DNA of 64,000 nt from Sipunculus nudus (lineage: Eukaryota; Annelida; Sipuncula; Golfingiida; Sipunculidae). Location of the stretch: the NCBI GenBank assembly GCA_026874595.1, contig CM049316.1, positions 39,312,695 to 39,376,694 of the forward strand, in the 5' to 3' direction. Positions 43,946-54,150 of this stretch are shown in pieces. The notes under the pieces were generated by a model, which was given only the letters and a program-made list of their open reading frames with translations, did not search any database and was not told the origin of the DNA. Position 1 is the stretch's first letter. Each line of letters begins with the position of its first letter. The position numbers and the translations under genes were made by a program.

Positions 43946-44640
43946 CATAGGTCTCTCAGTGTGTCGAGAATGAAGATTCTAGGTCCAGTCGTTACGATTT
44001 GTACCACGTTAACAGATGACAGCATCCTTAAAGGTCTCAAAAAAAGGGGAAAAATTCGTAAAAAAATCGAACAATACAGGTGGCCCCACTAGTCTGCAGG
44101 AACTAATGGAACATCTCATGATCAATATGTACGCCAAAAATCATGACCATCAGTGATATAGTTATTGAGATATTGAAGTTTTTGTATGAATTTTTTTTTA
44201 CTATTCTGGGGGGGGGGGTACTTTGGGGCCCCATAGCTCAAAGGATATGGGTAACAGAGACCTAATTTCTGGTTTCCAAGGAGATTTTTCATGGACCTCT
44301 CAGTGTGTTGAGAATGAAGATTCTAGGTCCAGTCTTTACGATTTGTGCCTGGTTAACACATGTTCACATTTTTAAAGGTCTCATAAATAGAGAAAAAAAT
44401 CGTTAAAAATCGAACAATACAGGTGGCGCCACTAGTCTGCAGGAACTGATGGAACATATCATGATCAATATGTATGCCAAAAATCATGACAGGTAGTTAA
44501 TGAGATATTGAAGTTTTTGTATGAATTTTTTTTACTTTTCTGGGGGGTACTTTGGGGCCCCATAGCTCGAAGGATATGGGTAACAGAGAACTAATTTTAA
44601 GGTTTCCAAGGAGATTTTTCATGGACCTCTCAGAATCCCA
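43946..44640 (+). repeat. Tandem repeat of about 335 bp, two copies plus a partial third
   Basis: Units start with GACCTCTCAGTGTGT...GAATGAAGATTCTAGGTCCAG at about 43950, 44289 and 44620. They share AATACAGGTGGC, GTCTGCAGGAACT and GGTACTTTGGGGCCCCATAG. Confidence 0.85.
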
Positions 44641-45189
44641 AGTTACAAGGTTCTAGGTCCAGCGGTTACGATTTGTGCCTAGTTAACGGACGGACAGACG
44701 GACAGACGGACAAAGAGTGATCGTTATAGCTTAGATGACTTTCAGTCAGCTGAGCTAAAAAAATTGTTAACGGCAGCACCATGCAGTCATTTGTACAAGA
44801 TAATGCGATTCCAGAACTATTGACATGTGTACGTGAACATATGGACATACAAGGTGTATGAGAAAGCTATCCTAGATGGATGGCCATGACAAATTTCAGG
44901 CCGATACATTGAATCAATCTTAAGATATGGGCTATTATCACTAAAAAGACGCACAGGTCGACACTTTCTAAAAAGATTTCCAGCTGGCCCCGCCAAGCTT
45001 TTCTCCAGTTCACATGCTCCAGTTCACATGTGTCCTGATAATTATGCCGGATCCAGAAAGGTCGGTCCAGGGAACTTAGAGGAGTTCTCTGGAAACGAAC
45101 GCGGATCAAGACAGCATTACACTGAGAGTTTGCTCAAGGAATGTTTCATCCATGATTTATAAGCTATTATTGTATATAATTATATGTAA

Positions 45190-46190
45190 TACATTCCAAT
45201 ATTTATTTGTTAGTCGTCCGTCCGACCGTCCGTCCTGCTGTCGTGCCGTCCGTCCGTCCGTCCCATCCATCCTTTTACCACATTTCTTTAAGACCCTTCC
45301 TGCTTTTTTCACCAGTTGTACACACTGACCCAGCACATGAGCGACATGTGATTATCGCCTGCAGGTGGCGCCACCTTTGTTTAACGACTTTCTGAGCTCC
45401 AAAAGGTTTTTTTCCCACTTTCTCTGAGATAAGTCAGTAAATAAGAACACCGTAGTCTTCAAATTATATTCAAGGATTCTTTGGAGCTAGGTGAATTCAG
45501 TGAATACTATGTTGAAAAGAATTATTTTCAGACTGATTTTTCAACCGGAGTTCATATTTTGCTGATCGCGAAATTTTCTGATTTCCCTTCAGTTCGTCCG
45601 TCACGCCCATTATGTTACCTCATTTCTCTAACACCCTTGCCGGTTTTTTTTAACAAATTTACACTGGGTCATGTGATTATCACCTGCAGGTGCGCCACCT
45701 ATGTTTTAACGACTTTCTGCGCTCCAAAATGTGTTTTTTAATTTCCTTCAGATAAGTTGGTAAATAAGAACATTTTAGCCTTCAAATCATATGCAAGGAT
45801 TCATTGGAGCTAGGTGAAACAATGATTATTATATTTAAAACAATTATTAGGCCCCTGCTGTAGAAGGGACGACTGCTGAAATGGTTCGCACCCGTCAGTC
45901 CGTCCCATGTCTTCTTTTACTTGATATATAGCTCTAAACCCCCTGCTGTTTTCTTGACCCAATTTTACACAAATGTCAGTCACATGAGGAGCATATCATT
46001 GTAACATGCTGGTGGTGCCACCTGTGTTAGATCTACTTTTTTTCCTTCCACAGTTGTTTTCCCATAAATTTGAATAATTCAGAAAATAAGAAAGCTGTAG
46101 TATTCAAATCATATACAAACATTCCTTAGAGCAAGGGGGATGAAATGAATACTAAATGAAATAGGATTAATTTTAAAATGATCGTTTAAT
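45190..46190 (+). repeat. Tandem repeat of about 323 bp, three copies, with GGTGGCGCCACC palindrome
   Basis: Three units share CGTCCGTCC-type tracts, TTTCTTTAAGACCC-like sequence, a perfect or near-perfect GGTGGCGCCACC palindrome (about 45364, 45688, 46010) and CAAGGATTCTTTGGAGCTAG. They adjoin the 5.4-kb element. Diverged relatives of the palindrome run on to about 46900 and reappear at 63170-63380. Confidence 0.8.
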
Positions 46191-47508
46191 ATGTCTTTGA
46201 ATTTTTCTGATAAGCAAATTCGATCTGTATTTTCATTTATCCATTTTTAAAGCAAAAGATGTATGGTGTACTGTTACGGGGTTACATAAAAGCGGACCGA
46301 ACTGTTACGCCGATATTTCCCCTGGGCAATTTGTCTTCGTAATAGTACACAATTAACATTCGACTGCTATTTGATATATCACCGGCAGATGGCACCATCT
46401 GTGGTCTTGTCCTCTCTGTGTGGTAAAATGGTATTTTATATTATTCTTGAAGTTGTCTGGAAATGTCAACTATTTAAAGTGAAATAAATCTCAGGAATGC
46501 TGTAAGCTTTCAGCCTGAAATTATGCACAGTCATTAATGTGTGGATAGATTTATCGCATACGTAAGGCAGGTGTCACCACTGGTATTCGTTTTGCTGCTA
46601 CCAAAAAAAAACCACCCATATCTCAGGACTCATTCAACAGTTTTGCTCCAAGTCTGTTGCTATTGGACAGCTTTATGATCTAGTGCACTCTGGTGGCGCC
46701 ACCAATAATTGTTTTTTCCCCGTTAAAGCCATGAACGTTTGTTTTAGGTAAATATCACACTTATCTCAGGAATTTTACCTATTTCTTACCTTTTTTTATC
46801 TCAGGGGTTTTACCTTTGGGCCTGCAATTTGGCACAACCACAAATCATTGATAGATTTATCGCATAAATAAGACCAGCAGCGCCAGGGATAACCGTTTGT
46901 ACGCCTGTTGTTCTTGTTTAGCTGCACCCATTACACATGACACCTTTGGATCCTTACTTATCCTATTTCTGCCAATCCCAAGGGAAAGCATGTCACAGAA
47001 GATAACCATATTATGAGTCATGCATTGGGCGGGGGACTGTTCGTGCCTCTGTCCCCTTGTGCTATTTTAGTGACTCCATATAATAATTATAAAAAATAAC
47101 CTAATTAAAAATTAAACTGTTAAATGACAATTTTTCGACATTTCTTCCTGTGTGGCCGCTTCATCACAAACATTCCTTCGTTAAACAGTGGTCATTACAG
47201 TAGTGTAGATCTCTAATCTCATATATTTAGCTATCTATACCCAGCATATAATCTTTCCGTTAGGTGCTGTCAAATAAATTCATATTCATCAGGTTCTCTA
47301 AGGTAACATCGAATTGTGACATGGTGGAAAACGAATGGTACATAACACGTTACTCCTTCCTCTTAAACCGATCGATAACCATCCTTAGTGTTCCTACAAT
47401 GGTATAGGCAGCTTAAGTGAACATGACATTCTGTAATTACAAACCATGGATCTATGTTGGCCAGCGTTTATATCAGTTCTAGCTGCCAGTGCATCGTTGT
47501 TGTAAATT

Positions 47509-47572
<64 letters not shown>

Positions 47573-49000
47573 ATTTTAATATATCTAATACACACACACA
47601 TATATATGTGTGTGTAATGTAAGGTATATAAGGCATGTTACATATTAACAAATAACTAGTATACACTTTTTGGTGTAAAGCAGATGGATCATTAAAGGCA
47701 AGAAGCAAATTTATAAATTATATACGTTTTAGTGTTAAGCTGGTTGCTTAGATAAAAGGGAGTGCAGACTTTCACGAACTGAAAAGTGAAGTTCAGCCCT
47801 GATCCCATGACCAGTTACGGTGCACTATACGCAGCTAGTGGTAGTTCTCTACAATAAATCTGCAATTTGTGTCGTACCAGCTTCTAGCTACTACGAATAA
47901 CAAAAAAACCACAGCGCTTCAGCTACGAACGACGTACGCATTCTTTGCAATATATACCATATACATACGACCAGCTGCACACCAGAAGGCATTCCTGCGA
48001 TTCACTAGGAAGACGTTACGCCTTACATCGTTAAGTAACGACAAGTTAGGGCAGACTTTTTTTAAATGAGGAGTTACATCATTCAGTCAGAATCTTGTTC
48101 TGTTCAGGTCAGTTCGCTGACACAATATGGACAAACTTGTACAAGAGCGTATGAATTTACTGATGTGATGACTTGATATTCAGGGAAGCATGACAGAGGT
48201 ATATCCGTTGTGTTAGAGATATATGCACATATTCCTCCTCTTGCACTTCCTCTTACGTACCCCCCCCCCCCCCCCCGGGACCTCCCTCTTTAACATTCGC
48301 TATGAGAGTTCTAGACAATGCTGCGCTGTCTGTATTTGGATGGAGGCGGTGTACAGGCGTTTGGCCAGGAGTGGATGTGGCTGTTTCATACTGGTAAATT
48401 GCCGTCGCATCGTCGCGATATGTCCAGACTTATACCGAACAGTTTACGTAAAGCTTACGAGTTGCGACGAACACAAAGTATCCATCACGGTCCAGGAAGC
48501 GCTTTCTAGTTACATATGACATTCGAAATCTGACAATTCGTGGCAAAACTCAAATCATACATCGCGGGCTAGGCTCACTAATGGAACCCTGATAGGCAGA
48601 ACGTTCTGGTACGAACTGGGGCGAAGTGCTTCCCGAACGAGGAGCCAACATCGTCCAGTTCGTGGAAGTTGGAAAGCATGTCGCAGATTAACAAATTGTA
48701 TATGGTTCAGTGTTAAGCAGAAGACTCATATAAGTGGCTTTAGCCCAGTCTGTTTGGAAAAGTCATACAGTTCTTCACAAAAAAGTTTATCGTACCTACT
48801 CTATATAGTGGCTTGAAGAGAGTCTGATCACAAACGCATTTACAAAATCATGAAGTAAACCTGTAATTAAAAGAGAAACCGCATAGTGAAAATTATTTTA
48901 GCTGCCCTGGAATCAGATAATATGGATGTTTTCGATGTATTTTCAACTGCTTCATTATCTTACCAGTCAACAAGAATATATAAGTGGATGCATGTTTAAT
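46190..49000. other. Intergenic region
   Basis: The left part holds decayed GGTGGCGCCACC-type repeats to about 46900, then an (AT)n run at 47514-47576. Frames near 48223-48519 follow a C-tract and have no recognisable domain. I see no supportable gene. Confidence 0.5.
47514..47576. repeat. (AT)n microsatellite
   Basis: This AT run is followed by a short ACACAC/GTGTGT inverted stretch at 47591-47617. Confidence 0.9.
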
Positions 49001-49041
49001 GAATGCGACTCCCTGGTGTGATATGTCACAGAATATATATA

Positions 49042-49843
49042 CAGTGAACTCTCGCACGACGACCACCCCGTTAACACGACCACCCCGCTAACACGACCAG
49101 TTTTCATGGTCCCCGAATTTGCTTATAAAAAATATCATATAAAAAACTTCGGTAACACGACCACCTTTTTTGTTCCCGACCTTCAGATAGCCCCCGTATC
49201 ACGACCACCGGCCCGTGGCGACCGCGGCCCGTTGAGCAGTTGCCACACGCGCATCGCCCAGCTTTGACTTAGAAAATAGCCCGTGATTAATTAGCCGGGC
49301 GCGTGGGAAAGCCCGCTTTCATCTGGCCAGCCATAATTAGGCTTGTTTATAATGCCGCCCAACCTGTTAGCCAAACTATACGCATCATGATTAATTACAT
49401 TGTTTGTTGAGTACAGCTGTTATTTAAGCATTTAGCATACTGATCAATAAGGAGTTTGTCAAAACAGCCACACCATAAGCATACGTTCAGGTTAGTAGAG
49501 TAAAACTTTGAGAAATCACATTTCAACGATCAAGCAGTGCCAATTTAAATAACACTAAGATTTTAATATGTTCATTTTGTTCTCACTACGTTTTCGACAT
49601 CAGACCATCAATGTGAACAAAACTTATGAATCACATATTCATGTTAGTTATTTATTTTTCTTTATATTTAAAATTTTAAATTAAACAGGGACAACAACTT
49701 AACAGTTACTTGAAATACCCATATATTATCGTCTGCTTGAATATTGGCAGACTGATGTACAAGCATCCCGCTAACACGACCACCCCGCTAACACGACCAC
49801 TTTGCCTGGTCCCGCAGGTGGTCGCGTTAGCGGGGTTTTACTG
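49042..49843. mobile_element. pogo/Tigger-like non-autonomous DNA element
   Basis: The left end CAGTGAACTCTCGCACGACG then ACCACC and the reverse complement of the right end (CAGTAAAACCCCGCTAACGC then GACCACC) form an imperfect terminal inverted repeat of about 27 bp. Tandem CGCTAACACGACCACC subterminal repeats lie inside both ends. A TA dinucleotide precedes the left CAGT, as expected for Tc1/mariner-pogo targets. The right flank is TG, probably altered by the GT microsatellite. The interior is 800 bp with no transposase. Confidence 0.65.
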
Positions 49844-49965
49844 TGTGTGTGTGTGAAGGTGTATGTGTGTTAGAGTGTGTGAATACATATGGTTAATAAA
49901 TATATTTGGATGTAGGTTGAATTCAGGTTTAATGAATGCGACTCCCCGGTGTGATATGTCACTGA

Positions 49966-50037
<72 letters not shown>

Positions 50038-50116
50038 TTGTGTGTGTGTGTGTGGCTACATATTGTTAATAAATATACTTGGATGTAAGCCTATGTATGT
50101 TTCTCATGTGTGTGTG

Positions 50117-50194
<78 letters not shown>

Positions 50195-50248
50195 ACGACA
50201 AGATAAATATATTAGATAAAAATATCCATATTCCTGCGTGTATGAACG

Positions 50249-50304
<56 letters not shown>
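49966..50304. repeat. Three large (AT)n arrays
   Basis: AT runs at 49966-50031, 50121-50191 and 50250-50304 are separated by short GT-rich and unique segments. Frames across them are artefacts. Confidence 0.95.
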
Positions 50305-50309
50305 GTGTA

Positions 50310-51190
50310 TATATACACATAAATCAGTATGCGTGTACGGATATATGTATGCATATGTTTTTGTTAAATATATATAATATGTATATATTCTTGAGTAATA
50401 TATATTATTGGATGTAAAATATACTGTATATATATAAACACAAGTACATAAATTTATGTATATATCTGCATATAAATATATAAATGTGTGTATTTATGTG
50501 TGTAGTTGTAACTCATGAACTGTCAAAGATTAGATCTGTATGCGTTTGGTATGCTTCATGGCTAGTATGCTCGAGAAAGTAAGTTAGTGTAATTCAATGA
50601 TGTAGTGCTCGAGTCCACGTTGTGAGAGACCCGGACTTGGACTCAAGGATTCTAAAACTCGGACTTGAGGACCAGTGAAACAGGTCTAGGCCTGGGGCAT
50701 CTTCGGCCCGCATGTTTGAAATCATACCATTAAGACTTATAAGTGTTAATTAAGTGAAAATAACAAAACCTTTAGGCATAGATATAGACTAAGAATAGGT
50801 TTGACAATGTGCCAAACTTAATCTCTGAGTCAAATGTAATTCAGCCTCAAAATAAAAAGCAGGTATAAACTACCAAGATACATTTGATGAACTCAAGTCC
50901 CATTTTAATTATTTAATATGTTTTTGAGGGGAAACGATTTTGGACACACAGATGGCTGAACTTGACTCAAACTTCTGGCACTCAGACGAGTGGCTTGGAC
51001 TTAGACTTGAACCGTAATCATCATGGCTTAAGAGGAAGTACAGCGGTATAAAACGAGCGTTATCTGTAATCTTAATGTATCCGCATGTATCCAGGCACCC
51101 GTGAATTGTGTTATTATGTGGCATATTTTTATCACGATCTGTAGTACCTTGATGTCACCTCAATGAACGTATAGTTAAAAATCTGACATG
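50310..51190. other. Intergenic region
   Basis: This is AT-rich sequence with TATATA-rich stretches to about 50500 and then unique DNA. I see no gene or RNA. Confidence 0.5.
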
Positions 51191-51194
51191 GAAG

Positions 51195-51412
51195 ACAGAA
51201 GCGGATCCAGAGGAGGGGGGGTCCAGGGGGTCCGGACCCCCCCCCCCCCCTTCACCCCAAGCAACCGTTTTTAAGGGGTTTTAGACGTAATTTTGCGGCT
51301 TGGATCCCCCTTTTCCATACCTGATGACCTTTGTTTTAGGATTTTTTTAATCCTCCTGGGTTGGACCCCCCCCCCTTTTCCTAAATCCTGGATCCGCCCT
51401 GGAAGAGAACTA
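51195..51412. mobile_element. Small foldback element bounded by GGATCC ends and G/C tracts
   Basis: The left end (GCGGATCCAGAGGAGGGGGG, then GTCCGGACC and a C-tract) and the right end (GACCCCCC...CCTAAATCCTGGATCCGCCC) are inverted relatives of each other. Similar pieces (GTGGCGGATCCAGAGGGG at about 1156, CGCCACTGG with CCCCCCTC at about 57990, G/C tracts at 58320-58400) suggest a dispersed family. Confidence 0.5.
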
Positions 51413-51414
51413 AC

Positions 51415-52110
51415 ATCAGTCTGCTTCTTGTGTCACTGTGGTTAAAAACAAAATGTATCAGTTAACCGCATTTTACGCGCTATATTTTTGCGCATGAGCT
51501 TCCTTGTTTTATGTTGTAAATACTTGTGAGAAGATCATATTCCACTCTTCTCCAATCGACGAAAGACGGGTCTACATTAAGGTATGTTCCATTATTCTAT
51601 AGAAGATAAATCTATCGTTGGAAGAGAAAAGTAACTTTATAGACAACAAATTTATTATAAAATTGACATCCATGTATCCAATGAAATGTAGCATTACTTT
51701 GGATAAACACCCTATGGAAATGTTATTTTATTATGTGCACATCGTATTGTTTTAAAAAACGATTGAAAAAGCTTTATCTCTGCATTAATCAGCTTTTTTC
51801 ATGCTGTTTTGCAAATTTGAAATGATAGAGAGGAACGAGGCGTTTATAAATACTACTACTACTACTAATAATAATAATATTAATAATAATGTTAATAATA
51901 ATAATTAATCGCATGGTAAAGCCGTTTACTCAACCAATTCTACACCAGGACAATTCAGCACATTAAAATTTTACCGGTATTTGAATAGACTTTAATGTTA
52001 TTCAAAATACTTCTACAATTTCACAAGTATTTTCAAGACCAGATAGTAAATATTTGACAAATGCTGTTTCTGTAAGCGGTGGAAACAGGCCGGAAAAGCA
52101 ATTTCTTCTT
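51415..52110. other. Upstream region of the neuropeptide-like gene
   Basis: I see no coding sequence here. It contains (ACT)n/(AAT)n trinucleotide runs at 51851-51905. The promoter of the downstream gene is probably here or further left, since an acceptor precedes its start codon. Confidence 0.5.
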
Positions 52111-52116
52111 ATCTAG
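52103..52116 (+). other. Splice acceptor in the 5' UTR of the neuropeptide-like gene
   Basis: The sequence tttcttcttatctag ends at 52116, 29 bases before the ATG. It implies an upstream non-coding exon. Confidence 0.45.
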
Positions 52117-52145
52117 TTTGGAAATCGCTGAAACATAAGAAGAGT

Positions 52146-52211
52146 ATGACACGCCTTGCTTACCTGGTAATAACGATCGTAATCGGTCACATGGCTTGTG
52201 GTGTCCCACAG
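52146..52211 (+). CDS. Neuropeptide-like gene exon 1: signal peptide
   Basis: It encodes MTRLAYLVITIVIGHMACGV then PQ, a hydrophobic signal sequence with a likely cleavage near Ala-Cys-Gly. The donor is CCACAG|GTAGGT (phase 0). Confidence 0.82.
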
Positions 52212-53653
52212 GTAGGTAAACTGAACTCATTTCTATACCCTGTAAACATATATTTTAAGAACAATATCTTTATTTTTTCCCCACACATTCGTTACTTTGC
52301 AAAAAAGAAATATTTATGGATCATGGATCATATAAGGTATAAAGACATCGTTTTTGTCATATAACGTTGTTACTGCATTATTATCTAGAACTAGGACTGG
52401 TTTGAAGCTTGATATATGAAGGGAATTTTCCATTAAAGGAGATGACCATTTATTCTGTATGCTTAGTTACATTCAAGGAGGTTCACTCAGAGAGGAGAGA
52501 GCACTAGGATCGACATTCAACAACAAAGGGACCCGCGTCCCAGTCTCGGAGTTTCATTGCTGTTTCAACTAAACATGCGAACTTTATTGAATCGTTCGAC
52601 ATTATTTCTACGGCATAGCAAAGCCTACAGTAATTGTAAATAGTCCTTGTAAAAAAAATAAATAAAACTGAATTTATGCAGTTCATTATCTCAAACTGAA
52701 TAGGCCTAGGGGCTAGCTGTATGGTACATAATTCAAAATTAACATGCCAAAATGTTATGAAAATATTCCTTTTTCAGTAATACTCCATGTGTTAATATTA
52801 ATGCAGTTCTATATAAATGTAATATCTGAATTTAAAATATGATTCGTAGGGAAGAAAATGGCCAATACAACAAATTTCACTTGATTGTAGAGTTTATTTG
52901 ATATTTTTGGCAGTGATGGCAATGCAATGTGTCTGTGTATTTAGGAAAAATTGTTTGCTGAGCCTTTAATAATTATGTTTCTTCTATTCACAGAATCGGC
53001 ACATTTACCAAGAGAAAGAGGCAGGACTGGAGAAAAGAATAAACCAAGATACAGAGAAGAGAAATTACCTGTCTAGCATCAGCGAGCCGCTGCCTAATGC
53101 CGTGGAGGATTCCGCCCTCTACAAGGAAGAACCATTACCGGAGGACGCCATGACAGGTCGGTTATCTGTACTGTGTATATTGTCAGAACAATCTAATGTA
53201 ATTTAAATACGATTAATTAACATACTTTATTATAAATACCTTATGTTACTAGTTTCCCTTTATCTATTTTTATAGAACTTTTCGGGAAAAACGAGATACG
53301 GAAAATATATGTTCTACTGTATAATGAATACGAAAAAATTACATAAAGTTCGAGACAACATCGCCGTCTATAATAACACTTATCAAAGGTGAACAAATTA
53401 AAGGTTTTCTAGGATATTCACATAAAATATCCCGACATTGCTTTATAGGATTTTACAATATCTGCTTTATGAAACCTTTATCTATAACATTGAACAATGC
53501 AATTGATAGATCAATTAATGATGATTTTTCTTGTCAATATGTTAAACAACAATCTGGCATCTCATCCTAGGAAACGTGAACAAAAAAGATGCTAAAACAA
53601 AGCGTCTGTTCAGACATGCGATGGTAGGCTATCGAACCCGACCTGGAAGGTAA
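52146..53653 (+). CDS. Neuropeptide-like precursor, 3 exons, 103 aa (gene span)
   Basis: Three exons (66, 163 and 83 nt, phases 0 and 1) join into a 312-nt coding sequence. Residues 1 to about 19 form a signal peptide (MTRLAYLVITIVIGHMACG). Dibasic sites follow at EKR (two), NKK and TKR. The last 15 residues are LFRHAMVGYRTRP followed by Gly-Arg and the stop. This predicts release after Lys-Arg and C-terminal amidation to LFRHAMVGYRTRP-amide. The middle acidic segment (NYLSSISEPLPNAVEDSALY...) looks like a spacer. By family knowledge such precursors are cut by prohormone convertases and amidated by PAM in secretory granules, and the product signals through a GPCR. I cannot match the peptide to a named family. 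AATAAA signals at 53826-53836 lie 170 bases past the stop. Confidence 0.82.
52994..53156 (+). CDS. Neuropeptide-like gene exon 2: propeptide with dibasic sites
   Basis: The exon lies between ttctattcacag|AA and ATGACAG|GTCGGT and is 163 nt. It encodes NRHIYQEKEAGLEKR, INQDTEKR and then an acidic stretch beginning NYLSSISEPLP. Base composition is more coding-like (more GC) than the flanks. Confidence 0.85.
53571..53653 (+). CDS. Neuropeptide-like gene exon 3: terminal amidated peptide
   Basis: The acceptor ctcatcctag|GA is in phase 1. It encodes NVNKKDAKTKR, then LFRHAMVGYRTRPGR and TAA. Gly-Arg at the very C-terminus is a classic amidation and trimming signal. Confidence 0.83.
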
Positions 53654-53825
53654 TCGAAACGCGTGGTTGTTTGTCCCAACGACCGTAACCTCTGAAACCG
53701 CTGGGGCTGTCCAGTAAACTCTACTACGGTCAAGCCTACTTCAGATGTTTGTGTTGCCCACATGAAAGGACACTTCAACACTGTCGTTTCTTACGTGTTT
53801 TTGGCGATGGTGTTTGTTTCACGCA

Positions 53826-53836
53826 AATAAAATAAA
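53826..53836 (+). terminator. Polyadenylation signals of the neuropeptide-like gene
   Basis: Two overlapping AATAAA hexamers (53826-53831 and 53831-53836) lie 173-183 bases downstream of the stop codon. A GT-rich element follows (gtgtttattc). Confidence 0.6.
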
Positions 53837-53974
53837 TTCTGATCGCAGCATTTCTGTGTTTATTCTTCATGGGTTATTGAATGAGTAAGTTTTGGATTTA
53901 GAACTATGTGGAATTAAGAAATAAATCGCATATCAATGACAATAGATAATTTATTTATAAAAATGGCTCCTGTG

Positions 53975-54150
53975 TTATGAGAAGAGCACATGACTTAAAG
54001 TCGGGAGATCGTGAGTTCTTATATTTATCTCTGCCAAGGAGGGATGAGCATTTTCCCCGTCGGCCCCATCTAGGGTTAGCGCTCTGGAAGCTCAACGGGT
54101 CTCACTCACAAACGAGTGCGCCTTTCGGGGATTTTTCGGTGTAAAACATG
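53975..54150 (+). mobile_element. tRNA-derived SINE fragment
   Basis: The tRNA-like half GAGCACATGACTTAAAGTCG then GGAGATCGTGAGTTC matches, in opposite orientation, the copy near 1561-1605. It is followed by a GC-richer tail to about 54140. It is diverged and probably inactive. Confidence 0.45.

Larger units (their letters stand above)
39330..44765. mobile_element. 5.4-kb non-coding element with terminal inverted repeats of about 115 bp and satellite-like core
   Basis: The left end (TTTTTAGCTCAGCTGACTGT ... GTCATCTGAGCTATAGCGAT ... TTTGTCCGT ... CCGTTAACTGGGCACAAATCGT) and the reverse complement of the right end (TTTTTAGCTCAGCTGACTGA ... GTCATCTAAGCTATAACGAT ... CCGTTAACTAGGCACAAATCGT) match over about 115 bases. 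Between them lie three different tandem-repeat blocks and no open frame of note. The design of terminal repeats around about 156-bp monomers recalls molluscan 'pearl'-type and Helentron-like elements, which also carry repeat cores. Long inverted termini are not typical of those, so the class is open. Confidence 0.7.

Noticed and set aside
48223-48519. Open frames after a C-tract on the + strand
   Set aside because: Two overlapping frames compete, one reading through poly-Pro from the C-tract, and neither has a domain or splice support.
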